Counted from the first letter of the stretch, positions 1 through 7,790 are shown. The stretch: DNA of 10,399 nt from Solirubrobacteraceae bacterium (GCA_030038955.1 JASHQV010000235.1:1-10399); one strand, 5' to 3'. Made by a program: numbers and translations. The notes: generated by a model from the sequence alone, not told the origin.

Positions 1-56
1 ACCTTCGGGCCGAGCCTGACCGGCTCGAACAGAACGTCGTACTTGGCGTCTCTCAC
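1..56 (-). CDS. Trimethylamine-dehydrogenase/Old Yellow Enzyme-like flavin oxidoreductase, N-terminal fragment
   Basis: Only about 18 codons lie in the window; the gene runs off the left edge. Read on the minus strand from a GTG, the peptide is VRDAKYDVLFEPVRLGPK. This matches the usual N-terminus of the TMADH / 2,4-dienoyl-CoA reductase group of NADH:flavin oxidoreductases (the pattern RDPxxDxLFEPxxIGPK, which opens the FMN TIM barrel). The GTG lies 16 nt after the stop of the upstream nucleotidyltransferase gene. A GGAG sits about 10 nt before it, so it is probably the third gene of a leftward operon. The family uses FMN plus a 4Fe-4S cluster to oxidise amines or reduce enones. The substrate cannot be told from this fragment. 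Confidence 0.72.
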   Translation of the reverse strand, partial: MRDAKYDVLFEPVRLGPK

Positions 57-72
57 CGCGTCCGCGCTCCGA

Positions 73-852
73 TCACTTCCGCTTCTCGTCGGGCTCGTCG
101 CGCCACGGGACGCGGTCCCCAAGCCGAGCCCGGGCCTTCCACCGCAGGTTCTTCGGTGCCTGCTCGAGCTGCTCGAGCAGGAGGGTGACCTTGGCAGTGG
201 CCCTCTGCGCCGCCTCGGCGGACAGCCCGAGCCCGCTGGCATGCGCTGCGACCCTGCCAAGGTTCTCGGTCACGGTCCGCCACCAGCCCCAATCGTTGGA
301 CGCGATCTCGCAGATGCGGGTCACGTTGATGCCTGCGTCGGTGTCGGTGAACTCGTGATCGAGCGCGAGCGCGACGCAGTCCCGAATGTCCTTCTCGGTC
401 AGCTCTGCCACCTGAAGCTTCGTCAGCATAAGGTCGGCAAGCGGCAGCGTTGTCTCATCGACCTCGAGCCGGCGCTTGAGGTCGATCTCGTGACACATCC
501 TGAACTGCTCGATGAAGACATCCAGATCGACGCCGTCCCTGCTCGTGTAGAGCTGGCGCGAGTGGCCGTTCATCGCGTTGAATCGCTCGGCCGCGGTGAA
601 CTCGAGCGCGGCGAGCACCGAGGAGAGGTGACGCCGAGACGGACGCGTCACGACTATGTCGAGGTCCGAGTAGCTACGCGCGAGCGGCGACGGGTCGCGC
701 GCGGCCGGACAGCGAACTGCGACCGCGACACCCCCTAGCAGGCGCCCAACCACGTGACCTTCGGCAAGCCGCCGGATCAAAGCTTCCGCCTCTTCTAAGA
801 GTGTCGGTTGAGCATCTGGCACAGCCGCGTCCGGCGTAGTTTGTTTCGTCAT
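73..852 (-). CDS. Nucleotidyltransferase-fold protein (MNT/AbiEii-like), function unknown
   Basis: 259 aa, ATG start. Residues 38-68 give the polymerase-beta-type nucleotidyltransferase signature: LLGGVAV, then 15-20 residues later YSDLDIVV with the metal-binding pair D63 and D65. A third carboxylate is likely in GVDLDVF (D109 or D111). This is the same layout as in minimal nucleotidyltransferases and AbiEii-type proteins. The C-terminal third (about 165-259) is helical and charged and not recognised. The gene follows the lactonase-like gene by 28 nt and precedes the flavoprotein by 16 nt, so it is probably co-transcribed. No antitoxin partner is visible beside it. It could act on a small molecule or on a nucleotide or RNA target; the sequence does not decide. 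The fold is fairly sure, the role is not. Confidence 0.75.
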   Translation of the reverse strand: MTKQTTPDAAVPDAQPTLLEEAEALIRRLAEGHVVGRLLGGVAVAVRCPAARDPSPLARSYSDLDIVVTRPSRRHLSSVLAALEFTAAERFNAMNGHSRQLYTSRDGVDLDVFIEQFRMCHEIDLKRRLEVDETTLPLADLMLTKLQVAELTEKDIRDCVALALDHEFTDTDAGINVTRICEIASNDWGWWRTVTENLGRVAAHASGLGLSAEAAQRATAKVTLLLEQLEQAPKNLRWKARARLGDRVPWRDEPDEKRK

Positions 853-880
853 GTCGCTCGTTCGACGGTCCGGTGGGCGC

Positions 881-1663
881 TCACGCGTACCAATCCTCCG
901 GTGCGAGCTTCATCTGCGTACGGTAGTCGAGGTTGTGCGTCGACAAGAGGAGTGCATCGCGCTCGCGCTCGAGCTCTTCCAGGCGCTCCCAAGAAGCGAC
1001 CATCTCGTCGGGATTCCAGAGGATCGCCGGCAGCCTGCGAGCGCGCATCTTGTCGAGCAGATAGGTCGCGTCGGCGAGGAGGATCACTACCTGGCTGTCG
1101 AGCTTCACGAGCAGTGACTGATGTCCCGGCGTGTGTCCCGGGGTGGCCAGGATCATCACCCGGCCGTCGCCGAAGACGTCGTGGTCGCCATCCAGCTCTC
1201 GCCACTCGAGGTCATGGTCGAAGTCCGCTCGTGCGTACACGTCACGCTGGTAGACGGGTGGATCAAAGGCGAACGCGAGCTCCCGGCGCTGCACCAGCAC
1301 AGGAGCGTGTCGAAGCGCCTCGAGTCCGCCGGCGTGGTCGAAGTGCAGATGGGATTGGACGACGATGTCGACGTCGGCCGGCGTCAAGCCCTGGGTTGCG
1401 AGCCTTGCTGCGATGTGATCGTCGGGACCGAGCTGGAGGCGGAAAGACGCCGCGTCAGGGCCCAGCCGCGACGCCGGATCGGTCACGAGGGCCGGGTGCA
1501 ATCCGCTGTCGAACACCAGCGTGCCCTGCGGATGCGTGATCAGGAAGAAGAAGTAAGGGTTGTAGACCTTCGACCCCACGTGCTCGTCGAACGGGTCGAA
1601 CCCGGCCATGTCGGACAGATCGCCGCCACAGTGGAAGGCATAGAGGCGCATCTCCGCGGTCAT
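881..1663 (-). CDS. MBL-fold hydrolase of the N-acyl homoserine lactonase type
   Basis: 260 aa from the chosen ATG (MTAEMRLYAFHCG, the usual family opening). All dinuclear-zinc ligands of AHL lactonases can be placed: HLHFDH (H105, H107, D109, H110), H177 in TPGHTPGH, D198 in LLADA and H243 in STHNLDY. The family opens lactone rings of acyl homoserine lactones, but many relatives act on other lactones, so the substrate is open. A longer frame reaches 1783, but its extra 40 residues are low-complexity and lack a ribosome site. The ATG at 1663 has only a weak GGACGG in front. Its ATGA overlaps the stop of an 18-codon leader ORF that carries a good Shine-Dalgarno sequence, so translation is probably coupled. 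It is first in a leftward operon with the nucleotidyltransferase and flavoprotein, and paired CTATA boxes lie upstream. Confidence 0.88.
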   Translation of the reverse strand: MTAEMRLYAFHCGGDLSDMAGFDPFDEHVGSKVYNPYFFFLITHPQGTLVFDSGLHPALVTDPASRLGPDAASFRLQLGPDDHIAARLATQGLTPADVDIVVQSHLHFDHAGGLEALRHAPVLVQRRELAFAFDPPVYQRDVYARADFDHDLEWRELDGDHDVFGDGRVMILATPGHTPGHQSLLVKLDSQVVILLADATYLLDKMRARRLPAILWNPDEMVASWERLEELERERDALLLSTHNLDYRTQMKLAPEDWYA

Positions 1664-1716
1664 CTGGTGCCGTCCGATCGGTGCAGACCGGGAGCGAGAA
1701 TGCTGCGTCTTTCCAT
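1660..1716 (-). CDS. Putative 18-codon leader ORF coupled to the lactonase-like gene
   Basis: The minus strand reads AAGGAGAGAG, a 3-nt gap, then ATG and 18 codons (MERRSILAPGLHRSDGTR) ending in TGA. The last four bases, ATGA (1663-1660), are shared with the ATG of the hydrolase. The best ribosome binding site in the whole upstream region therefore serves this short frame, not the enzyme. The simplest reading is translational coupling: ribosomes terminate and restart on the enzyme. Whether the peptide has any role is unknown. An alternative is that the enzyme once began here and a frame change left a stub. Confidence 0.4.
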   Translation of the reverse strand: MERRSILAPGLHRSDGTR

Positions 1717-1793
1717 GAGCTCTCTCCTTGCTGACCTTCACCCGATCCGCGCCGGTCGTCGCGAGATCGCCGAGAAAGTCCATCTATCTAGAG

Positions 1794-1828
1794 CAATATC
1801 ATATAGAATAATCTGGATTCTATAGCAG
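1794..1828 (-). promoter_or_regulatory. Promoter/operator region of the lactonase-like operon with paired CTATA boxes
   Basis: A perfect 8-bp inverted repeat, TATAGAAT (1802-1809) and ATTCTATA (1817-1824), has a 7-bp spacer. On the minus strand TGCTATA and TTCTATATGAT have CTATA starts 19 nt apart. TATGAT (1803-1798) could be the -10. Aligned without gaps to 7954-7925, upstream of the permease, 22 of 30 bases agree. The element begins one base after the DUF6282 stop codon, which leaves no room for a terminator between the genes. Confidence 0.6.
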
Positions 1829-2788
1829 CTAGGAGGGTTCCGCTATCGGCTCGTCGACGCCGGCGAGCCGCCGCGTATTGACGACAGCCATCGTGCGAAC
1901 GTCGTCGGGAGCGAAGCCGGCGTCGAGCAGGCGATCGGCGAATAGCGCGAGGCCGTCCTCGACGGGCGGATTCGTAATCTGTCCGAGATCACTCGACAGG
2001 AACGAGCGACCCGGGCCGGTTGCCGAGATGCTCTCGAACAGTCGCTCCCACTGGACTCGTCCGTTATGGGCGGTCGCGAAGCAGCGTTCGATCCACGCGC
2101 CGCGACCGGCAAGCACGCGCTGATCGTCAATCGACAAATCCTGGGACGGAAAGTCTGGGTGGGTGATGACGATCTGCTCAACCCCGAGCTCGGTCGCCGC
2201 GTCCACGACTGCGAAGATCTCGTCGCGCCCGAGGTGGCCAGTCCCGAGCACGAGTCGGTGGCGTGCCGCGACCGCAATCACCTCCCGAGCGTCTGACCGT
2301 AGCCTGCCGTCCTCGTCGAGCACGGTGATCGACGGGGACTTGACTCCGTCCGCGCGCAGCTCGAACTGCAGTTGCGCCCAGACGGGGAGTGTTTCACCCG
2401 GGACTGGGAGACCGCGCCCAGCGGTTTCGTTGACAGCATCGAACGTCGGCATCCACAGGAACCGGGCGCCCGACCGAGCCGCGATCTCCACCGCAAGGGC
2501 GCTAAGCCCTCCGACCGACGAGTTGAGCGTGATCGCCCCGATCACGTCGACCCCTGAGACAATTCCGCCCGCGACGGCGGCACGTTCGGCCGTGACTTGG
2601 TAGTGGGACTTAAGCACAAATCCGGCGAGCCCGCAGTCGATGCAGCGACGCGCGAGCGATACGTCGTCGATCCGTCGTTGAATCAGGTCCGGAGCGACGT
2701 GGACGTGCAGGTCGTAACCCCCTCGGACCAGTGTGCGAGCCCTGCGCGATGGCGCCGGCAGCCTTTCGGGCGAAGCAGTCCGCGCCAC
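1829..2788 (-). CDS. DUF6282-like metal-dependent hydrolase (amidohydrolase/PHP-like barrel)
   Basis: 319 aa with a GTG start. The N-terminal motif YDLHVHVAPD (H28, H30) is the HxH metal site of amidohydrolase-like TIM barrels in the form typical of DUF6282 proteins. Further candidate metal or catalytic residues sit in LGTGHLGRDE, IVITHPDFPSQ and SSDLGQ. The C-terminal VNTRRLAGV resembles the family's end. No biochemical reaction is established for the family to my knowledge; relatives tend to sit in catabolic clusters. No Shine-Dalgarno sequence precedes the GTG. The minus strand reads TATATAAAATC directly before it, so a transcript starting at or next to the GTG (leaderless) is likely. It is divergent from the GntR gene and shares its control region. 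It ends 5 nt before the inverted repeat that leads into the next minus-strand operon. Confidence 0.8.
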   Translation of the reverse strand: MARTASPERLPAPSRRARTLVRGGYDLHVHVAPDLIQRRIDDVSLARRCIDCGLAGFVLKSHYQVTAERAAVAGGIVSGVDVIGAITLNSSVGGLSALAVEIAARSGARFLWMPTFDAVNETAGRGLPVPGETLPVWAQLQFELRADGVKSPSITVLDEDGRLRSDAREVIAVAARHRLVLGTGHLGRDEIFAVVDAATELGVEQIVITHPDFPSQDLSIDDQRVLAGRGAWIERCFATAHNGRVQWERLFESISATGPGRSFLSSDLGQITNPPVEDGLALFADRLLDAGFAPDDVRTMAVVNTRRLAGVDEPIAEPS

Positions 2789-2833
2789 GATTTTATATAC
2801 GGTAGTGCAAGCCTATAGACTTTGCGTATGATG
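2785..2833. promoter_or_regulatory. Divergent promoter/operator between the DUF6282 gene and the GntR gene
   Basis: An AT-rich island in GC-rich DNA. Plus strand: TTTATA (2792-2797), 16 bp, TATAGA (2814-2819) is a plausible -35/-10 pair for the GntR gene. Minus strand: TATATAAAA (2799-2791) is a plausible -10 that places the transcript start at the GTG of the DUF6282 gene. CCTATAGACTT (2812-2822) is repeated exactly at 8024-8034. The whole 49-bp segment matches 7996-8045 at 40 of 50 aligned columns with a single 1-nt gap. Auto-regulation by the adjacent GntR protein is an inference. Confidence 0.7.
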
Positions 2834-2838
2834 TTGGT

Positions 2839-3555
2839 ATGAGCGCGACCCCAAGCCTGAGGTATCCTGCTCCCCGAAGCAAGGCGGAGGTGGCGTGTGA
2901 GTATGTGCGCGAGCGAGTCCTGCTGGGCGAGCTGAAACCTGGTGAGCGGGTGCGCATCAGCCGGATCGCCGCCGAGCTTGGCTTTTCCGACATTCCGGTC
3001 AGAGAGGGTGTCAAGCGTCTCGAGGCCGAGGGTCTGCTCGAGTTCGAGACGCACAAGGGCGCCGTCGTTACCACGCTGCACCCGCACGACATCGAGGAGA
3101 TGTTCGCGATCCGGGGTGAGCTCGAGGCGCTGGCGGTAACCCGGGCATCGCGATCGATCAATCGCGATCAGCTCGACCATCTCCGCGAGCTGCTGGAGGA
3201 GATGGAGCTGGCCGAACGAGAAGGGCGCGTCGAGGACTACGGAGAGCTCAATCGCGAGTTCCACTTTGCGATCTACGAAGCCCAGCCGTACCAGCGTCTG
3301 CTCGCGTTGATCCGCGATTACTGGAACTCGACCGACTGGTGCCGCCGAATCTTCGTCGGAGACGCTCACAGCGTGAGGGCGTCGGCAGCGGAGCACCGCG
3401 GCATCTACGAGGCGCTGGTCGTGGGTGATGGCGACAAAGCCGCGGAGTTGCTGCGCCAACAGAAGCGTCGGGCCGGGGCGTGGCTCCTGGAACATGCCGA
3501 CAAGGACGAGCCGCGGCGTCCATCACAACGCCGCCGGCGACGTTCGGGCGCATGA
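2839..3555 (+). CDS. GntR-family transcriptional regulator, FCD (FadR/VanR) subgroup
   Basis: 238 aa. A winged helix-turn-helix spans about residues 15-77, with the standard PGERVRISRIAAELGFSDIPVREGVKRLEAEGLL core. An all-helical FCD ligand domain spans about 82-215. Such proteins usually repress catabolic genes until a small acid or similar effector binds. Of the four usual FCD metal ligands (D-x3-H, H, H), H142 and H186 are present, but the first position is N138 and the last, 22 residues after H186, is Q208. Metal binding is therefore probably altered or lost. There is no Shine-Dalgarno sequence. The ATG overlaps the stop of a minute frame ATG ATG TTG GTA TGA (2828-2842) that starts where a leaderless transcript would begin. 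Divergent from the DUF6282 gene and followed by an epoxide hydrolase, it is the likely local regulator of the cluster. Confidence 0.93.
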   Translation: MSATPSLRYPAPRSKAEVACEYVRERVLLGELKPGERVRISRIAAELGFSDIPVREGVKRLEAEGLLEFETHKGAVVTTLHPHDIEEMFAIRGELEALAVTRASRSINRDQLDHLRELLEEMELAEREGRVEDYGELNREFHFAIYEAQPYQRLLALIRDYWNSTDWCRRIFVGDAHSVRASAAEHRGIYEALVVGDGDKAAELLRQQKRRAGAWLLEHADKDEPRRPSQRRRRRSGA

Positions 3556-3612
3556 GCTCGTGGCGCGGTGCTGCGCGGCAGCTCGCGTTCTGAGGCCCAT
3601 CGTTCCGTCGCC

Positions 3613-4818
3613 GTGGCGCAGCTGAATGACATCCCATCAATCGGGACGGTCCGCCCGTTCCACGTCGACGTTCCGACGCAGACGCTTTCCGATCTCAGGC
3701 ACCGTCTGAAGTCGACGCGTGCTTTGGGGTTCCCACTTGAAGAGCCTGGGCTCGGGGTTGACTGCGCCGCGCTGCAACGGCTCATGGACTACTGGCGTGA
3801 CGACTTCAACTGGCGGCAGGTCGAGGCGGAGCTCAACCGGTTCGAGCATATCCTGGTCGAAGTCGATGGCTTGGATGTGCACGCGGTTCGCGCACGAGGG
3901 CAGGGGCCGATGCCGCTTCCAGTCCTGATTGGGCATGGATGGCCGAGCACGTTCGCCGAGGTGCTTCCGGCGATCGACCTGCTTACCCGTCCGGCCGATT
4001 TCGGCAGCGATCCGTCGGACGCCTTCGACGTGATCGTGCCGTCGCTCCCGGGGTACCCATTCAGCAGCCCCCCGCGCGAGCTGGCCGACGCCAGCGCCGC
4101 TCGGATGGCGCGCCGCTTCCACGGGCTGATGCTCGCGCTGGGCTATCAATCCTACGGCGTCTCCGGCGGCGACATCGCTTCACGCATAAGCGCGTGGATG
4201 GGAGCGCAACAGCCCCACGCGGTGGTTGGGCTGCACCTGACCTACAACGCGATCACCTCACCCGAGGCGAACGATGCTGCGCCTCTCTCCGAGGAGGAGC
4301 AGGAATGGCTGAGGCGCGAGAGCGACTGGTGGGACCTCGAGGGCGGCTACGCGCACATTCAACGCACCAAGCCGCGGACCGCGGGGATCGGACTCAACGA
4401 CTCACCCGTCGGGCTGGCCGCGTGGATCGTCGAGAAGTGGGCGGCGTGGGCCGACGACGCCGAGGATCCGATCGCTCGGTTCGGCGCAGACCAGCTGCTG
4501 ACTCATGTAATGCTCCACTGGATCACGGGTAACTTCGGCGCCTCGATGCTCACCTACACCGCAAGCGGACTCGCTCCGGGCCCACGGCCACCGGCAGGAG
4601 CGGTGCCCGGTCCCGCCGGCTTCTACCTCTCAGAGGCGGAGCCACACGGCATCCCGCCGCGCAGTCTCGCTGACGCTCAGTACAACGTGGCTCGTTGGTC
4701 GATCGTGCCGCGCGGTGGACACTTCCTCCCGACGGAGGAGCCCGAGCTGTTCGCTGGCGACCTGGCTGAATTCTTCCGGCCACTGCGTGGCGGTGGCCCA
4801 ATCTCGCCACCGGGCTGA
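3613..4818 (+). CDS. Epoxide hydrolase family alpha/beta-hydrolase (EHN domain)
   Basis: 401 aa from the GTG at 3613 (VAQLNDIPSIG). The frame is open to a GTG at 3568, but the 15 extra residues do not resemble the family. Residues about 15-115 form the EHN domain, with PFHVDVPTQTLSDLRHRL and YWRDDFNWRQVEAELNRF. HGWP with H108 is the oxyanion-hole motif. SGGDIASR places the nucleophile at D187, and GGHFLPTEEPEL places the catalytic base at H370. The acid residue and lid tyrosines are not securely placed. The family opens epoxides to diols by an ester intermediate; the substrate is unknown. No clear ribosome site is seen. It starts 57 nt after the GntR stop and is probably read on the same transcript. 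Its end converges on the phosphoesterase gene with only 13 bp between, and no hairpin terminator was seen there. Confidence 0.87.
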   Translation: MAQLNDIPSIGTVRPFHVDVPTQTLSDLRHRLKSTRALGFPLEEPGLGVDCAALQRLMDYWRDDFNWRQVEAELNRFEHILVEVDGLDVHAVRARGQGPMPLPVLIGHGWPSTFAEVLPAIDLLTRPADFGSDPSDAFDVIVPSLPGYPFSSPPRELADASAARMARRFHGLMLALGYQSYGVSGGDIASRISAWMGAQQPHAVVGLHLTYNAITSPEANDAAPLSEEEQEWLRRESDWWDLEGGYAHIQRTKPRTAGIGLNDSPVGLAAWIVEKWAAWADDAEDPIARFGADQLLTHVMLHWITGNFGASMLTYTASGLAPGPRPPAGAVPGPAGFYLSEAEPHGIPPRSLADAQYNVARWSIVPRGGHFLPTEEPELFAGDLAEFFRPLRGGGPISPPG

Positions 4819-4831
4819 CGCAGCAGTCCGA

Positions 4832-5836
4832 TTACCCAACGACGAACTGCTGGGACAGCACTTCATCGGTCCCGAGCCTCACGAGCGCGCCGTGGATGCG
4901 TCCCGTGTTGTACTCAGACCCCGGATTGATGCACAGGGTGCGGCCTAGGTGCGCAACCCCGCGGCTCTCGTGGATGTGCCCGTGGAGTGCCAACAGTGGC
5001 TGGTACTCCTCGATCACCTGCCGAACGGCGTGACTTCCGACCGGAATCTCGATCGGCTCGCCGCCTCGGGTGGTCGCGAGGGTTAGGTCATCGTTGACCT
5101 GATAGGCGGTATCGAGCCCACTGTCGAACGGTGGGGCGTGGAGGTTGAAGATTGCCCGCTTGGGAGCCTCGAGCTCCGCGGCCATTCGCTTTAGCCGATC
5201 GTACAGCTTGTCCTCGGGCAGCTCGCGCGGGCTGTTCCACGGCGTCGGGTTGGCGTACGAGCACGAGATCATCTCGTGCTCGCCGATTCGGACCACACGG
5301 TCTTCACTGCCCACGACGTGCTCCGCCGCGCCCAGCACATCGTCGAGCACCCACGGGTCGTCGTTCCCGGCCATGATGTAGATGGGCACCCGATTCTCGA
5401 GGCTGCGCTTATCGCCGAGCTCCATCCACCGGCGGGCCTCATCCACCATCACGCGCTGAAACAGCCGCTCCCGAGCCCGGTCATCGACCCGGTAGCGCGC
5501 GATCTCGTCCTTCCCGGCGACATAGGGATAGAAGCCGTTATACCGGACCGCGGCCTCGAGCTCCGCCAGCTCGTCCTCGGCGACTCCCTCGTGCCGCTCG
5601 CCCAGAAAATCGGCGCAGAACCTTCCGTTCGCGGTGAGCTCGATCGGAACGATCGCCTTCCCGGCGATATCCCCGCCCATGATCAGCGCATCTGCACCAT
5701 AGAATCGCGCTGCTCCCAGGAACTTCCGCCAGCATGGTTCGGCCCCATGCAAGTCGGATGCGTAATAGAGCTTCAGCGCACCGTTAGCCTCACCCCGTGG
5801 CTGAGCTGCACCGCGACGCAGTGATCCCAGCCTCAT
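4832..5836 (-). CDS. Calcineurin-like metallophosphoesterase
   Basis: 334 aa. The five metallophosphoesterase motifs appear in order: DLHG (D28, H30), GGDI (D56), GNDD (N158, D159), NLHAPP (H233) and GHIH (H287, H289). Together they bind two metal ions and hydrolyse a phosphoester. The insert at about residues 60-140 is charged and family-specific. The substrate is unknown; YfcE-like and cyclic-nucleotide-like relatives share these motifs. The ATG at 5836 is the only ATG that keeps the frame. About 20 residues precede the conserved LKLYYASD strand, so a later non-ATG start is possible. It lies 117 nt downstream of the permease gene on the same strand and may be read with it. It has no TATAG element of its own. 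Confidence 0.88.
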   Translation of the reverse strand: MRLGSLRRGAAQPRGEANGALKLYYASDLHGAEPCWRKFLGAARFYGADALIMGGDIAGKAIVPIELTANGRFCADFLGERHEGVAEDELAELEAAVRYNGFYPYVAGKDEIARYRVDDRARERLFQRVMVDEARRWMELGDKRSLENRVPIYIMAGNDDPWVLDDVLGAAEHVVGSEDRVVRIGEHEMISCSYANPTPWNSPRELPEDKLYDRLKRMAAELEAPKRAIFNLHAPPFDSGLDTAYQVNDDLTLATTRGGEPIEIPVGSHAVRQVIEEYQPLLALHGHIHESRGVAHLGRTLCINPGSEYNTGRIHGALVRLGTDEVLSQQFVVG

Positions 5837-5953
5837 CCTGGCCTACCACCGCTCGCAGCGCGACGCAGCAGCTCCTGGCTAGCTCCGTCGGCAATCACGC
5901 CGGAGAGAATGCGTACTCGGGGTCATCAGCGCGGTGTGTCCTCACCCATGCCA

Positions 5954-7597
5954 CTATTCAGGCGGGATCTCAGCATAGACAAGTGAGATGTCCGTGCCTT
6001 TCCGGCGGCGAATGATCCGGACCGTCCAGTAGTAAATCAGCGCGGCAGCAACCGTGCCTCCGAACCAAGCAAAGAACTTGCCCTTGTCAGCCAGCCCGAA
6101 GTAGGGGTAGCGGAAGAAGATGAACACGATCAGGATTCCGCTCAGGATTGCCGCTACCCCGGCGATCACGACCAGCGGCACACGGCGGAAGGTGGCGGTC
6201 GTCCCGCTGGCTCGGAACAGCTGCGGCCGACGCCACGGAAATACCGCAGCCGCCAGCCCGACGAGTGACATGGCGACCATCTGGATGACCGTGGCGTAGA
6301 CGACGACCTGCAACGCGTTGGTCGCGATGAACACAGCCCACGCGAGGAACAACGCCAGGATCACAAAGGCCGTCCCAATCGCAACCGTCGGAGCGTTCGT
6401 CCGCTTCGAGACGGTCGCCACCTTTGCCGGAAGGATCCCGTCAAACGAGTACGCGAACAGGATCCGTGTCAGCGCCAAGAATCCGACAGTTCCGAACATC
6501 GGGAACACCAAGAAGAACGACAGACAGATCAGGACGGCGTAGATGGGGTTACCGACCTGGAAGGCGCTCAAGGTGAAATAGGCTGGCGAGGAGCCCAGTG
6601 CCGCCGGGAACCCACCGCCGAAGGCATCCGTGAGGAATGGCCGGCCCCAAGAGTGGAGCAGGAAGAAGATGCAGAAGATCTCGAACAGGATCGAGAATGT
6701 CCCGCCGATGGCCATGCGATGGGCTGTCCACCGAGAATTCGCCTGTCGGAGCTCACCCCCGGCGAATGACGCAAAGTACGTGTAGACCTGACTCGTCGCC
6801 CAGACGCCGATGATCGCGAGGGTGTAGTTCCACGAGAACCCAGAGCTCACTTTGACGCCTGCCTTGGCGCCCGCAGCCAGCACAGCGGCGTAGCTGTTCG
6901 AGGAGCCCGTGAAGGCCCGGGCTGTCGCGTTGAAGTCGGTCGCGAACCCGTGACGCGAGGTGAACGCCGCCAAGATCGTGGCGACCAACAATCCCGTGGT
7001 ACTCGTGATGAAACACGTACCTAGGACTCGGCGCACCCACTTCGGACCGTTGAAGTGGGCAGTGGCAGCAATGACGAAGACGAACATGCCGACGGCGAAC
7101 CACCAGCCCTTGTGCATCGCAACGTCGGTCCCCCAGCGGAAGATGGTGTGACTGTCTGCGACCACTCCGATCGTCTGGAGTCCCGGAGCGAGCGCAAGTG
7201 TAGCAGCGAACCGTCCCAAGTATGCGAGTGACAGGGCAACTCCACCGACCACCATGCAGAACGAAGAGATCAGGCCTATACCCGGTGATAGGACGCGCGT
7301 ATTGATCGTGTAGTCGCCACCTGATCGCGGGATGGCGGCAGTCATGAAGCCAAAGGCGTAGCTGAACGCCCACACTAGGGGCAAGGTCAGCAGTGCTGCA
7401 ATGTATAGGTTGCCACTCGGTAGACCTGAGAAGACAAAGAAGATAGTAAGGGCTAGGAAGGCTGCCGGGGCTCCGTTCAATGCAGCAAGGAACATGTTGT
7501 CGCGCTGGGACATCTCCCGCACGAGGCCGGTTGAGTTCCGTACAAACAAGCCACTTGTGCTCGTGGCATCAGAAGTTGTCGATGTTGCGCTTTCCAT
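5954..7597 (-). CDS. APC-superfamily permease (amino acid/polyamine/organocation transporter)
   Basis: 547 aa. The ATG at 7597 is chosen over the TTG at 7612 because GAGAGGAAAAG stands directly before it as a Shine-Dalgarno sequence. About 12 hydrophobic segments can be counted. The first carries LNGAPAAFLALTIFFVFSG, and the loop after the second has PRSGGDYTINTR, a form of the conserved PRSGGxY motif of APC transporters. The C-terminus is short and cytoplasmic (RIIRRRKG...). Such carriers import amino acids or related organic compounds by proton or sodium symport. The substrate is not decided by sequence alone. It is divergent from the cupin-aldolase pair and preceded by a 330-nt leader with short frames, with a TCCTATAGGA palindrome beyond. 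In context it is the likely uptake system of the locus. Confidence 0.93.
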   Translation of the reverse strand: MESATSTTSDATSTSGLFVRNSTGLVREMSQRDNMFLAALNGAPAAFLALTIFFVFSGLPSGNLYIAALLTLPLVWAFSYAFGFMTAAIPRSGGDYTINTRVLSPGIGLISSFCMVVGGVALSLAYLGRFAATLALAPGLQTIGVVADSHTIFRWGTDVAMHKGWWFAVGMFVFVIAATAHFNGPKWVRRVLGTCFITSTTGLLVATILAAFTSRHGFATDFNATARAFTGSSNSYAAVLAAGAKAGVKVSSGFSWNYTLAIIGVWATSQVYTYFASFAGGELRQANSRWTAHRMAIGGTFSILFEIFCIFFLLHSWGRPFLTDAFGGGFPAALGSSPAYFTLSAFQVGNPIYAVLICLSFFLVFPMFGTVGFLALTRILFAYSFDGILPAKVATVSKRTNAPTVAIGTAFVILALFLAWAVFIATNALQVVVYATVIQMVAMSLVGLAAAVFPWRRPQLFRASGTTATFRRVPLVVIAGVAAILSGILIVFIFFRYPYFGLADKGKFFAWFGGTVAAALIYYWTVRIIRRRKGTDISLVYAEIPPE

Positions 7598-7790
7598 CTT
7601 TTCCTCTCGCAATCAGGCCGAACGTCTTCTCACTTGCATTGCGCCTACACCCCAGCATTAGCGCTTGGCGTGGAGCCAGCTCAACCTCCGTGTGGAGGTC
7701 AAGGTTGTAAGCATCTTCGAAGGCTCCGATCCCAGGCTCGGAAGCTTCGCTGCCAGGTAGTGGTTGTCGGATCTGATCGTGGGCGATCAT
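7569..7790 (-). CDS. Unrecognised 73-codon frame upstream of and overlapping the permease start
   Basis: ATG at 7790 (MIAHDQIRQPLPGSE...) to TGA at 7569, overlapping the first 29 nt of the permease gene in another frame. The same frame is open further upstream across the operator, with in-frame GTG codons. Its ATG shares ATGA with the stop of a 20-codon leader ORF. I recognise no family. It is acidic in the middle and basic at the end, and its third-position GC is not as strong as in the neighbouring genes. It may be a small coupled gene, a gene remnant, or chance. Confidence 0.3.
   Translation of the reverse strand: MIAHDQIRQPLPGSEASEPGIGAFEDAYNLDLHTEVELAPRQALMLGCRRNASEKTFGLIARGKDGKRNIDNF

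Noticed and set aside
43..738. 231-codon plus-strand frame
   Set aside because: Mirror frame of the nucleotidyltransferase gene; arginine- and glycine-rich with no family features.
1664..1783. 40-residue N-terminal extension of the lactonase-like protein
   Set aside because: No ribosome site; the sequence is unlike the family, whose usual opening is MTAEMRLYAF.
3552..3593. 13-codon frame whose ATG overlaps the GntR stop
   Set aside because: No ribosome site and no coupling to the epoxide hydrolase start; GC-rich chance frame.
7575..7597. Similarity of the permease start (ATGGAAAGCGCAACAT) to the lactonase leader start (ATGGAAAGACGCAGCAT)
   Set aside because: The match is short and stops at once; too weak to claim common origin.
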